Below are positions 17,961 to 26,287 of a DNA stretch of 64,000 nucleotides, piece by piece. The position numbers and the translations under genes are program-made. Each line of letters begins with the position of its first letter. Positions within the stretch are counted from its first letter, which is position 1. The stretch spans positions 620,001 to 684,000 of the forward strand of contig NZ_PGFJ01000001.1 in NCBI RefSeq assembly GCF_002797815.1, in the 5' to 3' direction. The stretch comes from Mucilaginibacter auburnensis. GTDB taxonomy: Bacteria; Bacteroidota; Bacteroidia; Sphingobacteriales; Sphingobacteriaceae. The notes below the pieces were generated by a model that did not search any database, was not told the DNA's origin, and saw nothing but the letters and a program-made list of their open reading frames with translations.

Positions 17961-19274
17961 ATGAAAAGATTATTACTTCTGTTATTAGCGTTTTTAACCA
18001 TCTCGGTAAAAGCGCAGCCGGGTGCGGCAGCTTCGCGTGTAATGAAAAACGATCCTTCAAAGCTGAGGGCTCAACCTAAAATTCACGATGGCGCCGGTAC
18101 CATGGCCTTTACTCAATTGTTTGGAGGCAGAGATGTAAGCACTAACCTGATGTACCTGCACGCCGGTGTAATGAACCCTAACTCAAGCATAGGCGAGCAT
18201 TTTCACCACAGCATGGAAGAAATGTACGTATTGCTGGAAGGCGAAGCAGAATTTACCATCAACGGTCGCAGATCATTGATCAAGGCTCCGGCACTGGTTC
18301 CATGTAAACTGGGCGATGCGCATGGCTTATACAATACCTCTGGTAAAACCGTAAAATGGTTAAACTTTGGCATTGGCAAAAGCAAAAATAGCGGCGGCGG
18401 TGTTTTCAACCTTGGCGATCCGCTTACACCAGGCACTAACACGCTTGATGCCATTCCTCAATTTGTATCAGGCAGATTAGAGCGCGACAAATTACGTGCG
18501 AACCCTAACTATACCGGCAATGGTGTTGTAGCTCGTCGCATATTTAATCCGGACGTATTCCAAACCGAGTGGAACAATGTTGACCATGTTGTAATTCCGG
18601 CAGGTGTTGCCATGGGTCCGCGTTCAATGGAAGGTTTTGAGGATATTTACTACGTAGTGAATGGCTCGGGTACAGTTGATCTGAATGGCAAAAAATTCCC
18701 TATTGGTCAGGATGATGCTTTCTGCGGCTTATTAGGCGAGAAGGTAAACATTGCCAGCACAGATAAAGAGCTGGAGTTATTAGTGATCAGCATAGCTGTT
18801 GATAAAACCAAACTGGTTCCGCAAAGAGGATTTGCAGGCGGTCCGGGTGCTGCGCCAGGTGCGGTTGGCGGCCCTCGTGGTGGTTCAGCTCCAATGCCGG
18901 CAGCAACCGCTCCTGCGGCTGCTCCAAAGGCTATGTTATTGCAAATGGACTTTGTGGTTGAGGCACAAAATGCCGAAGCTTTTGAAAAAATGTATACCAA
19001 TGTTTATGTACCTGCTTTAAGGGTTCAACCAGGTTACCTTGAGTCAAAACTGATCCGTATTTTCCCTACAGAAATTGAAAAAAAAATTCAGGGTGAGGCA
19101 ACAACCTATAACTACCAGTTATTCCTGTCTTTCGATACCGAAGCTAACCGCCAAAAATGGGTAGCCAGCAAAGAGCACGTTGGTACAGCATGGCCTGCTG
19201 CCGAGAAGTTAGCCAAATCATACAAATGGCGCGGTTACGACGTTGTTGGCGATGATAACGTTAAAATAAAATAA
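17961..19274 (+). CDS. Exported bicupin protein with C-terminal ABM-like domain
   Basis: A 437-residue protein with a signal peptide (MKRLLLLLLAFLTISVKAQ). Cupin 1 (about 55-140) keeps the metal ligands His80, His82, Glu87 and His121. Cupin 2 (about 195-285) has the fold (VVIPAGVAMGPRSMEGFEDI) but no histidines at the ligand positions. A glycine/proline/alanine-rich linker (about 290-322) leads to an antibiotic-biosynthesis-monooxygenase-like ferredoxin fold (about 325-425). The reaction is unknown; some cupins, such as KdgF, open unsaturated uronates, which would suit the lyase-like gene that follows. An 18-base-pair hairpin separates it from that gene. Confidence 0.8.
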   Translation: MKRLLLLLLAFLTISVKAQPGAAASRVMKNDPSKLRAQPKIHDGAGTMAFTQLFGGRDVSTNLMYLHAGVMNPNSSIGEHFHHSMEEMYVLLEGEAEFTINGRRSLIKAPALVPCKLGDAHGLYNTSGKTVKWLNFGIGKSKNSGGGVFNLGDPLTPGTNTLDAIPQFVSGRLERDKLRANPNYTGNGVVARRIFNPDVFQTEWNNVDHVVIPAGVAMGPRSMEGFEDIYYVVNGSGTVDLNGKKFPIGQDDAFCGLLGEKVNIASTDKELELLVISIAVDKTKLVPQRGFAGGPGAAPGAVGGPRGGSAPMPAATAPAAAPKAMLLQMDFVVEAQNAEAFEKMYTNVYVPALRVQPGYLESKLIRIFPTEIEKKIQGEATTYNYQLFLSFDTEANRQKWVASKEHVGTAWPAAEKLAKSYKWRGYDVVGDDNVKIK

Positions 19275-19286
19275 GCTAACAGGATA

Positions 19287-19333
19287 ATAAACAACATGAA
19301 CCGGCCTTAATAACTCCGGTTCATGTTGTTTAT
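19287..19333. terminator. Perfect 18-base-pair hairpin between bicupin and beta-helix genes
   Basis: ATAAACAACATGAACCGG and its exact complement flank an 11-base loop, starting 12 bases behind the bicupin stop. The right arm ends in GTTGTTTAT, which is not a clean T tract. It may be a terminator, or an RNA-stabilising or processing hairpin that sets different expression for the genes on either side. Confidence 0.6.
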
Positions 19334-19387
19334 ACCAATATACCGGCGACTAATCACCGGCTAAACCAATTAGAACAACAACCAATT

Positions 19388-21037
19388 ATGAAGATTAAAT
19401 TTTACGCTATCGCTGCTTTTGCGTTGTGTTTAAACGCTTTTACGGGCAGCGCGCAAGACATTCCGCCTTATACCTCCATGGTTTATCCGGGCATGGATGG
19501 CAAATTAGTTTATGCTGCCGATAGTTTAGGCAACAAAATACCCGATTTTTCAAATGCAGGTTACAAAGGTGGTGGTGTTGCCATTCCTTACGTGCCTAAC
19601 AAAGTAACTGTTTGGCCGGTTGCCGGCGATTGCTCGGCCATTGTACAAGCTGCTATTGACAAAGTATCTGCCATGCCTTTAGATGCAAACGGCTTTCGTG
19701 GCGCGGTACTTTTAAAACAAGGCACTTATCCTTTAGATAAACCGCTGTACATAAAAGCATCAGGGGTGATATTGCGTGGCGAAGGCAGTACCGAAATTGG
19801 AACCATTTTATTCGGTAGAACTGTTAAACCGGCGGCACCTGCCGGGCGAGGCGGTGGTGCGGCGTTAATTAACCTTGCAGGCGATAAAGGCATTGCTGTT
19901 CAGGAAGCCACCAAGCAGAACGTTACGGACAATTACGTACCTGTTGGCGCACGTTCATTTAACGTGGCTTCTGCAAAGGGCTTTAAAGTTGGCGAAAAGA
20001 TTTTAGTTAGACGTAATGGCAACCAAGAATGGATAAAAGAGATTGGTTTAGATAGTGCTACAGTTAAAAACAACAGATGGAGGCCATTTGTAATAACTTA
20101 CGACCGTATCATTACTGCCATAAGCGGAAATACCCTAACCGTTGATGCACCGATATTTACCGCTATTGATACCAGGTGGGGCGGTGGTGATGTTGTAAAA
20201 TATAACGACGAACGGATTGAGAATGTTGCTGTAGAAAATCTGCGCGGCATTTCTGAGTATGACCCTACTGTGCGTACCGCTCAATATTACAACATGGACA
20301 GGCCCGATAACAAACCTGCCGCTGCTTATAAAGGAGAAGAGTATTACTCTGATGAGAACCACTACAGAAACCTGATAACCATTTCTAACGCTAAAAACGT
20401 ATGGGTACGTAGCATGTCTGCTTATCATTTTGTTAATAGCGTTGTGCAAACCAATGCAGGTACCAAGTGGGTAACTATTCAGGATGTAGAATCATGGGAG
20501 CCGGTATCTGTACGTCAGGGTGCCCGCAGGTTTATTTTCCATCTGCAAGGCCAGTTGGCTTTAGTACAGCGTTGTTTCTCACAAAAAGGCCGTCACTCAT
20601 TTGTGTTGCAGCAGTCTGAAGCAAGTGGTAATGTATTTTTAGATTGTAAAGCAGTTAACCCATATTCAACCAGCGAGCCGCATAACCATTGGGCAAACGG
20701 TGTATTATATGACAACGTTAAAGCGCCTTTAACAGCCCGTTTCTGGGATTATATCATTGGTTGGGCAGGTGCTAATATAGTAATGTGGAACTGCGAGGGT
20801 GATTTCCTGATTCAAAATCCGCCAACTGCTAAAAACTATTCATTTGGCCATATCGGTACAGCGTCAGTTATATATAACGCGCCGCTGCAAGACCTTACCA
20901 AGCCACGTGGGTACATTGAATCATTAGATAAGCACGTTGCTCCAAAAAGTTTATATTTAACGCAGCTAAAAGAGCGTTTAGGTATAGAGGCTGTATCTAA
21001 CATCATGTTAGATAAATCAGATAACTTTAAATTTTAA
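19388..21037 (+). CDS. Exported right-handed beta-helix (pectate-lyase-superfamily) protein
   Basis: A 549-residue protein with a signal peptide (to about residue 22, TGSAQ). The N-terminal pectate-lyase-3-like signature is clear: CSAIVQAAIDKVSAMP, GAVLLKQGTYPLDKPLYIKA, GVILRGEG. Parallel beta-helix turns follow (IENVAVENLRGI, AKNVWVRSMSAYHF, WVTIQDVESWEP, HSFVLQQSEASGNVFLDCKA). Such folds belong to polysaccharide lyases or GH28-type hydrolases. I cannot place it in a numbered CAZy family or name its catalytic residues. It is 24 bases upstream of the RraA-like gene, so both are probably one transcript. A polyuronate or similar acidic glycan is a reasonable guess for the substrate. Confidence 0.75.
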   Translation: MKIKFYAIAAFALCLNAFTGSAQDIPPYTSMVYPGMDGKLVYAADSLGNKIPDFSNAGYKGGGVAIPYVPNKVTVWPVAGDCSAIVQAAIDKVSAMPLDANGFRGAVLLKQGTYPLDKPLYIKASGVILRGEGSTEIGTILFGRTVKPAAPAGRGGGAALINLAGDKGIAVQEATKQNVTDNYVPVGARSFNVASAKGFKVGEKILVRRNGNQEWIKEIGLDSATVKNNRWRPFVITYDRIITAISGNTLTVDAPIFTAIDTRWGGGDVVKYNDERIENVAVENLRGISEYDPTVRTAQYYNMDRPDNKPAAAYKGEEYYSDENHYRNLITISNAKNVWVRSMSAYHFVNSVVQTNAGTKWVTIQDVESWEPVSVRQGARRFIFHLQGQLALVQRCFSQKGRHSFVLQQSEASGNVFLDCKAVNPYSTSEPHNHWANGVLYDNVKAPLTARFWDYIIGWAGANIVMWNCEGDFLIQNPPTAKNYSFGHIGTASVIYNAPLQDLTKPRGYIESLDKHVAPKSLYLTQLKERLGIEAVSNIMLDKSDNFKF

Positions 21038-21061
21038 CACAGGAAATACAATATTGAAAAG

Positions 21062-21985
21062 ATGAAGGGAAAAGGATTAGCACTGTTACTTGGTTTATTT
21101 ATTGCGGGTTTAAAACCGGCACTGTCGCAAACCATTTCAAAAGAGGAAATGATGTTTCTTACCTCTGAATGGAAAGGTGAACGTTTTCCTGACGGCCGTC
21201 CGAAATTGCCGGATGCATTGTTAGAACGCGCCAAGCACATTATGATAGATGATGCCTGGACGGTTTTGAAAAACGCGGGCTACCTGCATCAGTATGAAGG
21301 TAACTTTAAACGCAGCAGCGATATTACCATGACCGGTCGTGCGGTTACAGCCATGTATATGCCAAGCCGCCCTGATGTAGAGAAGAACATTAAGGACCGT
21401 GGCGCTAAGCAGGGCCGTAAAGGTAACACCAACTCATGGCCTATTGACGTATTGCAAAAAGGCGACTTATACGTTGCCGATGCCTTCGGCAAAATTAGCG
21501 GTGGCGGTATTATGGGCTCAACTTTGGCTAACTCCATCTTCGCTAAATCAGGCAATGGAGTGGTGTTTGACGGTGCCGCCCGCGATCTGCAGGAAATAAG
21601 CCGCATGGAGGGCTTCAGCGCTTTGGTGCGTGATTTTCACCCGTCATTTACTGAAGATATGGTGCTGATGGGCCTCAATACGCCTATTCGCATTGGTGAT
21701 GTGATGGTATTACCCGGTGACCTTGTTCTGGTTCAGAAAGAGGGCGTGTTATTCATCCCGGCGCACATGGCAGAAGAGGTAGTAAGCACCGGCGAATTTG
21801 TGGTAAGGAAAGACCAGTTTGGTTTTGAAATGGTACGTACCGGCAAATACAGCACCGGCGAGATTGACAGCCAGTGGACAGACCCCATAAAAGATGACTT
21901 TGTTAAATGGCTAGAAAAACACCCTGAGCTGGGCAAAATGACCCGTGCCGAGGTGGATAAAATGATGGCTAAAAGAACCTGGTAA
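21062..21985 (+). CDS. Exported RraA-like aldolase/decarboxylase-family protein
   Basis: A 307-residue RraA-family protein. The core has GGGIMGSTLA (about 147-156) and DGAARD with Arg174 and Asp175, the substrate and metal residues in RraA-type 4-hydroxy-4-methyl-2-oxoglutarate aldolases. An N-terminal hydrophobic stretch (MKGKGLALLLGLFIAGLKPALSQ) is a convincing signal peptide, which is odd because characterised members are cytoplasmic. An extra N-terminal segment (about 25-85) precedes the fold. It follows the beta-helix gene by 24 bases and ends at a terminator. The reaction could be retro-aldol cleavage or decarboxylation of a keto-acid; this is inference from the family. Confidence 0.8.
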   Translation: MKGKGLALLLGLFIAGLKPALSQTISKEEMMFLTSEWKGERFPDGRPKLPDALLERAKHIMIDDAWTVLKNAGYLHQYEGNFKRSSDITMTGRAVTAMYMPSRPDVEKNIKDRGAKQGRKGNTNSWPIDVLQKGDLYVADAFGKISGGGIMGSTLANSIFAKSGNGVVFDGAARDLQEISRMEGFSALVRDFHPSFTEDMVLMGLNTPIRIGDVMVLPGDLVLVQKEGVLFIPAHMAEEVVSTGEFVVRKDQFGFEMVRTGKYSTGEIDSQWTDPIKDDFVKWLEKHPELGKMTRAEVDKMMAKRTW

Positions 21986-22013
21986 CAGCGTTCTTAATAA
22001 CAAAGATACATAG

Positions 22014-22061
22014 CGGCTGCGAGGAGTGTGATACTATATACACATGCTTGCAGCCGTTTTT
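22014..22061 (+). terminator. Terminator after the RraA-like gene
   Basis: CGGCTGC/GCAGCCG stem with an inner GTGT/ACAC pairing and a TTTTT tail, 28 bases behind the stop codon. It separates the RraA-like gene from the esterase gene. Confidence 0.8.
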
Positions 22062-22098
22062 AGTTTAAGATACTAAACCCAATAACCCTGATAACCAA

Positions 22099-23505
22099 AT
22101 GAAGAAATATTACTTTTTAATGCCTTTGCTGGCGGTACTGCTGTGCGGCGCACAATCGTTTGCACTTGTGCGGGTGCCACCTATCATAAGCAGTGGTATG
22201 GTTTTGCAGCAAAATGCCAAGGCTACCCTTTGGGGCTGGGCCGATGCCAGCGAGCGTTTTACTGTAGTGTCGTCATGGAAAACTACTGCGGATGAAGTTA
22301 CTGCTGCTCCGGGCGGTAAATGGAAGGTACAGATAGAAACGCCGCCTGCTGGTGGTCCTTATACCATCACCATAAAAGGCAGAGGCAACACTGTGGTGCT
22401 GGATAATATTCTGATTGGTGAGGTTTGGTTATGCTCCGGCCAATCTAACATGGAAATGAGCGGCACCAAGCAGATACGCGATATTTTGCCAACATCAGCC
22501 AATGACAAGATTCGCTTTTTTAATGTAGCCAAAGCAACATCAGAATACCCGCAGGAGTTTGCTGATGGTAAATGGATGGCCTGCAATGAGGAGTCATTGA
22601 GAAGGTTCAGCGCAGTAGCTTATTTCTTTGGAAGGGAGATTAATAAGGAACTCAATGTACCTGTTGGCCTCATCCAATCTGCCTGGAGCGGTACACCTAT
22701 TGAGCTTTGGGAGCCGCAATCCATTATTGACAGCGACCCTGACATGGTGAAAGCATCAAAAACCATTAAGACGGTAACCTATCGTCCTGACAAGCCGGGC
22801 TTGATATACAATTCCATGATTGCGCCCATTATCAACTATACCATAGCCGGCACCTTATGGTACCAGGGCGAGGGTAATGTGCCGCGCGCTTATGCCTACG
22901 AGAAAATGCTGACCGGCATGATTGCCGACTGGCGCAAGAACAACGGTAACGAGTTCCCGTTCTATATTGTGCAGATAGCGCCGTTTTCTGGCTACGAGCA
23001 GCCTGTTGATGCAGCCCTGTTGATGGAGCAACAAACCCGCACGCTTAAATATCCCAAAACAGGTATGGTGGTAATTACCGATCTGGTTGATGATCTGAAA
23101 AGCCAGCACCCTGTTGATAAGCTAACTGTAGGGCAAAGGCTGGCCAAACTTGCCCTGGCCGATACGTACAAAAAGCCTATTCCTGTGGCCGAGTACCGCA
23201 ATCCGCTGTACAACCACATGGAGATAAAAAAAGATAAGGTTAACCTGTATTTTGACTATGCACCTAACGGTTTCATGTTGAAGGGTGATGCTAAACAAGC
23301 CACCGAGTTTATGATAGCCGGCGCAGACCAGAAGTTTGTTCCGGCGGATGTGGTGAAGCTGGAGAAGCACAGTATAGTGGTATCAAGCAAGGCGGTGCCT
23401 GATCCGGTTGCGGTACGTTTCTCTTTCACTAATATTGCCATGTCCAACCTGTTCAATAAAGAAGGATTGCCGGTTAATCCGTTCAGAACGGATGATTGGA
23501 AATAA
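22099..23505 (+). CDS. Exported sialate O-acetylesterase-family (SGNH) carbohydrate esterase
   Basis: A 468-residue protein with a signal peptide ending near QSFA. It is a SASA-type SGNH esterase: the nucleophile Ser116 lies in CSGQSNMEM, the oxyanion-hole glycine/asparagine in WYQGEGNV, and the Asp/His pair in DDLKSQHP (His337). The N-terminal PPIISSGMVLQQNAKATLWGWA is typical of bacterial SASA proteins. Members remove acetyl groups from sialic acids, xylan or pectin; with plant-glycan neighbours a plant-polysaccharide acetyl esterase is more likely than a sialate esterase. It has its own start after a terminator and ends at another. Confidence 0.9.
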   Translation: MKKYYFLMPLLAVLLCGAQSFALVRVPPIISSGMVLQQNAKATLWGWADASERFTVVSSWKTTADEVTAAPGGKWKVQIETPPAGGPYTITIKGRGNTVVLDNILIGEVWLCSGQSNMEMSGTKQIRDILPTSANDKIRFFNVAKATSEYPQEFADGKWMACNEESLRRFSAVAYFFGREINKELNVPVGLIQSAWSGTPIELWEPQSIIDSDPDMVKASKTIKTVTYRPDKPGLIYNSMIAPIINYTIAGTLWYQGEGNVPRAYAYEKMLTGMIADWRKNNGNEFPFYIVQIAPFSGYEQPVDAALLMEQQTRTLKYPKTGMVVITDLVDDLKSQHPVDKLTVGQRLAKLALADTYKKPIPVAEYRNPLYNHMEIKKDKVNLYFDYAPNGFMLKGDAKQATEFMIAGADQKFVPADVVKLEKHSIVVSSKAVPDPVAVRFSFTNIAMSNLFNKEGLPVNPFRTDDWK

Positions 23506-23534
23506 GGTTAGTTTTAGGCCGTTTACACTGCTAC

Positions 23535-23585
23535 ATCGGTTCACCGTCTCACTGAATAGGTGAGACGATGTGAACCGATTTTTTT
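23535..23585 (+). terminator. Terminator of the esterase gene
   Basis: A long hairpin: ATCGGTTCAC pairs with GTGAACCGAT and CGTCTCAC with GTGAGACG, broken only by a 2-base bulge, closed by a 7-base loop and followed by TTTTTT. It is 30 bases behind the stop codon. Confidence 0.92.
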
Positions 23586-23621
23586 CATAAAAATTTGATT
23601 GTCAATTATTTGTTGAAAATT

Positions 23622-23660
23622 AGTGAAACGAAAATGAGACGAGTGAAACGGCTCCGTTTC
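23622..23660. promoter_or_regulatory. Direct repeats and palindrome upstream of the HPP gene
   Basis: AGTGAAACG occurs at 23622-23630 and 23642-23650, exactly 20 bases apart, and the second copy runs into the palindrome GAAACGGCTCCGTTTC (23645-23660). The array lies about 47-85 bases before the -7 box, a usual place for activator sites. Confidence 0.35.
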
Positions 23661-23706
23661 GATTTTACTTAAAACTGTAAGTCATCGCTTGCCGGAATTT
23701 AAACCT

Positions 23707-23714
23707 TACTTTTG
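23707..23714 (+). promoter_or_regulatory. Bacteroidota -7 promoter box for the HPP gene
   Basis: TACTTTTG matches TAnnTTTG and ends 7 bases before the ATG at 23722, so the transcript may be leaderless. It lies downstream of the alternative TTG start at 23689 and argues against that start. Confidence 0.5.
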
Positions 23715-23721
23715 CCGCGCT

Positions 23722-24315
23722 ATGATGAAACGCTTACATCGCCACGTCAGAACGGCTCGCTACATTGTTTACAAAGAAACCTTAGTTGATTTTAGAGAAC
23801 ACTTCTGGACGTTTTTAGGCTCTTTTTTTGGTATTGGCTTAATAGGTATTGTTAGCAGCCAGCACGTTGAAGCCTCAGATAACCTTTTCCTAATCGGCTC
23901 CTTCGGGGCTTCGTCAGTATTAATTTACGGAGCCATTAACAGTCCGCTGGCGCAGCCGCGTAATTTGATAGGCGGGCATGTTTTATGTGCTTTGGTTGGT
24001 GTAACCATTTATAAGCTCATTCCCGGCCACCTTTGGCTTTCCTCGGCCTTATCGGTCTCAACCTCCATCGTATTAATGCAGATGACCAAAACACTGCATC
24101 CGCCGGGCGTCGCTACGGCTTTAATAGCCAACATAGGTTCAGAAAAGATACATGCTTTGGGTTATATTTATGTGCTGAACCCGGTGCTGGCGGGCGCTGC
24201 CATATTGTTGCTGGTAGCTATCATTTTCAACAACAGCACCAAACACCGGCATTATCCTAATAATAAAAACTGGTACAAAGTGTGGCGCAGATACAAACGC
24301 CGCCCGTTAGGGTAG
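23722..24315 (+). CDS. HPP-family integral membrane protein
   Basis: A 197-residue membrane protein with four hydrophobic helices (around FLGSFFGIGLIGIV, LIGSFGASSVLIYGA, VLCALVGVTIYKLI with LSSALSVSTSIVL, and VLAGAAILLLVAIIF). The family signature LHPPGVATAL is present, and the C-terminus is basic. Some HPP proteins are implicated in nitrite transport; most are uncharacterised. The track-style TTG start at 23689 would add 11 residues upstream of the promoter box, so I use the ATG. It converges on an AraC gene with only 6 bases between stop codons. Confidence 0.85.
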   Translation: MMKRLHRHVRTARYIVYKETLVDFREHFWTFLGSFFGIGLIGIVSSQHVEASDNLFLIGSFGASSVLIYGAINSPLAQPRNLIGGHVLCALVGVTIYKLIPGHLWLSSALSVSTSIVLMQMTKTLHPPGVATALIANIGSEKIHALGYIYVLNPVLAGAAILLLVAIIFNNSTKHRHYPNNKNWYKVWRRYKRRPLG

Positions 24316-24321
24316 TGAGGT

Positions 24322-25224
24322 TTACACCGCCACTGTTCTGAAAGCCCTCGGCGTTATTTGTGTACTCTTTTTGAAGAAGTTGATAAAATGCGGCGGCTCC
24401 TCAAAGCCTAAAGCGTAACCAATTTCGGCAATGTTCCAGTCGCTGTGTTTCAATAGAGCTTTTGCCTCCTGCACTACCCGTTCGGCAATAATTTGCGATG
24501 TAGTTTTACCCGTGGTGTCTTTCAGCGCGCGGTTAAGATGGTTAACATGTACCGATAGCTGGTCGGCAAACTCGGCGGCAGTTCTGAACTTCATTCGCTG
24601 GCGTATGGATTCAATAGGGAACTGCCGTTCCAACAACTCTAAAAATATAGATGATATACGGGTAGCTGCGTTAGGGTGCTCATACCGCAATAACGATGGC
24701 TGCAGTTTCTGAGCGATATGAATAAGCTCCATCACCAGCATGCGTATAGCATCGTACTTAAAGGCATAATCTGATTCTATCTCCTCCATCATTTTCAAAA
24801 AGATGTTTTTGATCCGATCGGTATCAGCGTTTGTTATCTGGAAGACGGGATTGGCGCCCGGTTTAAACACCGGATAATCTTTAATGTTGCCAAATTGGTT
24901 GAAAAAGGTCTCGGTAAAAATGCAAAAAAACCCGCTTTGGTCCTCGCTTAAATACTCCCAGTTATAAGGTATTTGCGGACTTGCAAAAAACAGGGCCTGC
25001 TTATCAATGTCAACAGACTTGTCGGCATAATGAACACGGTTTTTACCTACAATGAAACTTATCTTGTAAAAATCCTTGCGGCTGTATGGAATGGTTTGGC
25101 AGTATTTAGCCACAAAGTCTTCCAGCTTGAAAACATTAAAGTGGCCCATACCCTTGCCCAGGTTGTCGGGCACCCAGTTCAATTTATTCTGATAAAAATC
25201 TTCCAGTGTTTCCGTTTTGTTCAT
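24322..25224 (-). CDS. AraC-family transcriptional regulator
   Basis: A 300-residue regulator with an N-terminal cupin-like ligand domain (about 30-160) and a C-terminal AraC double helix-turn-helix (about 195-298). The second HTH ends with IAEIGYALGFEEPPHFINFFKKSTQITPRAFR, the standard AraC signature. I start at the ATG that gives MNKTETLEDFY, since the ten residues before it look unrelated to the domain. It lies downstream of an SDR gene on the same strand with a gap of about 100 bases and may regulate it, as such pairs often do. The effector is unknown. Confidence 0.88.
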   Translation of the reverse strand: MNKTETLEDFYQNKLNWVPDNLGKGMGHFNVFKLEDFVAKYCQTIPYSRKDFYKISFIVGKNRVHYADKSVDIDKQALFFASPQIPYNWEYLSEDQSGFFCIFTETFFNQFGNIKDYPVFKPGANPVFQITNADTDRIKNIFLKMMEEIESDYAFKYDAIRMLVMELIHIAQKLQPSLLRYEHPNAATRISSIFLELLERQFPIESIRQRMKFRTAAEFADQLSVHVNHLNRALKDTTGKTTSQIIAERVVQEAKALLKHSDWNIAEIGYALGFEEPPHFINFFKKSTQITPRAFRTVAV

Positions 25225-25327
25225 GTTTACTAAGTTATAAAAATCAAACACCATTTGTCAAGTGCTTAAACGCCTTTATCCCGGCAGTGTGCTGTCGGGA
25301 CAAAAAGCAATTAGATAAATGAGCTAA

Positions 25328-26155
25328 TTAAAATCCGGTTGAGGTAGCTAGGTCCCAGTTTGCGGCTATGTCTGCTTCAACGGCGCTTATTTTAGCTTTT
25401 GCCATGTCATTAGCATCTTGTCCTAAAAACAAATGCAGCGGTGGGTTTTCCTGTTTAGCCATCTCAATTAATACGGCAGCCGCTTTATCAGGATCGCCGG
25501 CCTGATTATTGTCGATCTGGTTTACGTGGGCAGCTTCTAATTCCCTTGCAGCGGTATAGTCGGCAATTGGGTTTTTAGGCAGGTTCAATGAGCCCTCTTT
25601 TAAAAAGTTAGTGCGGAAGTAGCCAGGATAAACTACGGTAGCACTAATGCCAAACTGCTTAGCTTCAGCAGCTAATGATTCAGTAAAGCCTGCCATGGCA
25701 AACTTAGTGGCGCAGTAAATGCCCCAGCCAGGGAAGTTACCGGCAAAGCCGCCAATAGAGGCAATGTTAAATATAGCGCCTGCGTTTTGAGCGCGTAAGT
25801 GCGGCATCACCGCACGAATAGTATTTAACGAGCCAAATACGTTAACATCAAAGTTAGCACGTGCTTCGGCATCGCTTAACTCCTCTAAAGTGCCTATTTG
25901 ACCGTAACCGGCATTGTTTACTAATACATTAACACTGCCAAATTTTTGCAGGGTAGCTGCTACAGCATCGGCAATGCTTTGCTCATTTAACAGGTTAACC
26001 TGCAGGGGTAAAAAGTTTTCACTTTCCTTTTCAAGGTCGTTAATGTTTCTTGAAGTTGCTGCTACCTTATAGCCTTCGTTTAATAGTTTTTGTACTAATG
26101 AAAGGCCTAATCCTTTTGATGCTCCGGTTACTAACCATGTTTTTTGTGTGTTCAT
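25328..26155 (-). CDS. SDR-family oxidoreductase
   Basis: A 275-residue short-chain dehydrogenase. The motif TGASKGLG is at residues 10-17, followed by NNAGYG, a catalytic serine in NIASIGG, and YCATK with the catalytic tyrosine and lysine. The tail after about residue 190 is longer than in minimal SDRs, as in the carbonyl-reductase-like group common next to AraC regulators. Substrate unknown. It is the upstream partner of the AraC gene and is divergent from exbD across a 237-base region that carries a long palindrome. Confidence 0.88.
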   Translation of the reverse strand: MNTQKTWLVTGASKGLGLSLVQKLLNEGYKVAATSRNINDLEKESENFLPLQVNLLNEQSIADAVAATLQKFGSVNVLVNNAGYGQIGTLEELSDAEARANFDVNVFGSLNTIRAVMPHLRAQNAGAIFNIASIGGFAGNFPGWGIYCATKFAMAGFTESLAAEAKQFGISATVVYPGYFRTNFLKEGSLNLPKNPIADYTAARELEAAHVNQIDNNQAGDPDKAAAVLIEMAKQENPPLHLFLGQDANDMAKAKISAVEADIAANWDLATSTGF

Positions 26156-26287
26156 AGTGATTTGTATTTAATTGTGTGTTTTATTTAATGATTAACAACA
26201 CAAAGGTATAGGGCCAATGCCTGCCGGCTGTTACGCAAAGCAAACCGAAAACTGCAAAAATCAAACAAGGTTAATTCTTCTAAAAAA

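Noticed and set aside
17961..19274. Calling the bicupin a KdgF enzyme
   Set aside because: Only the general cupin metal motif is visible. KdgF is a short single-cupin cytoplasmic protein, whereas this one is exported, has two cupins and an extra domain. The link is kept only as a hypothesis.
22099..23505. Sialic acid metabolism from the sialate O-acetylesterase-like gene
   Set aside because: No sialidase, sialate lyase or transporter gene is present; the SASA family has broad substrates and the neighbours point to plant polysaccharides.
23689..23721. TTG start of the HPP gene 11 codons upstream
   Set aside because: A good -7 promoter box lies between this TTG and the ATG, so the TTG would not be on the transcript.
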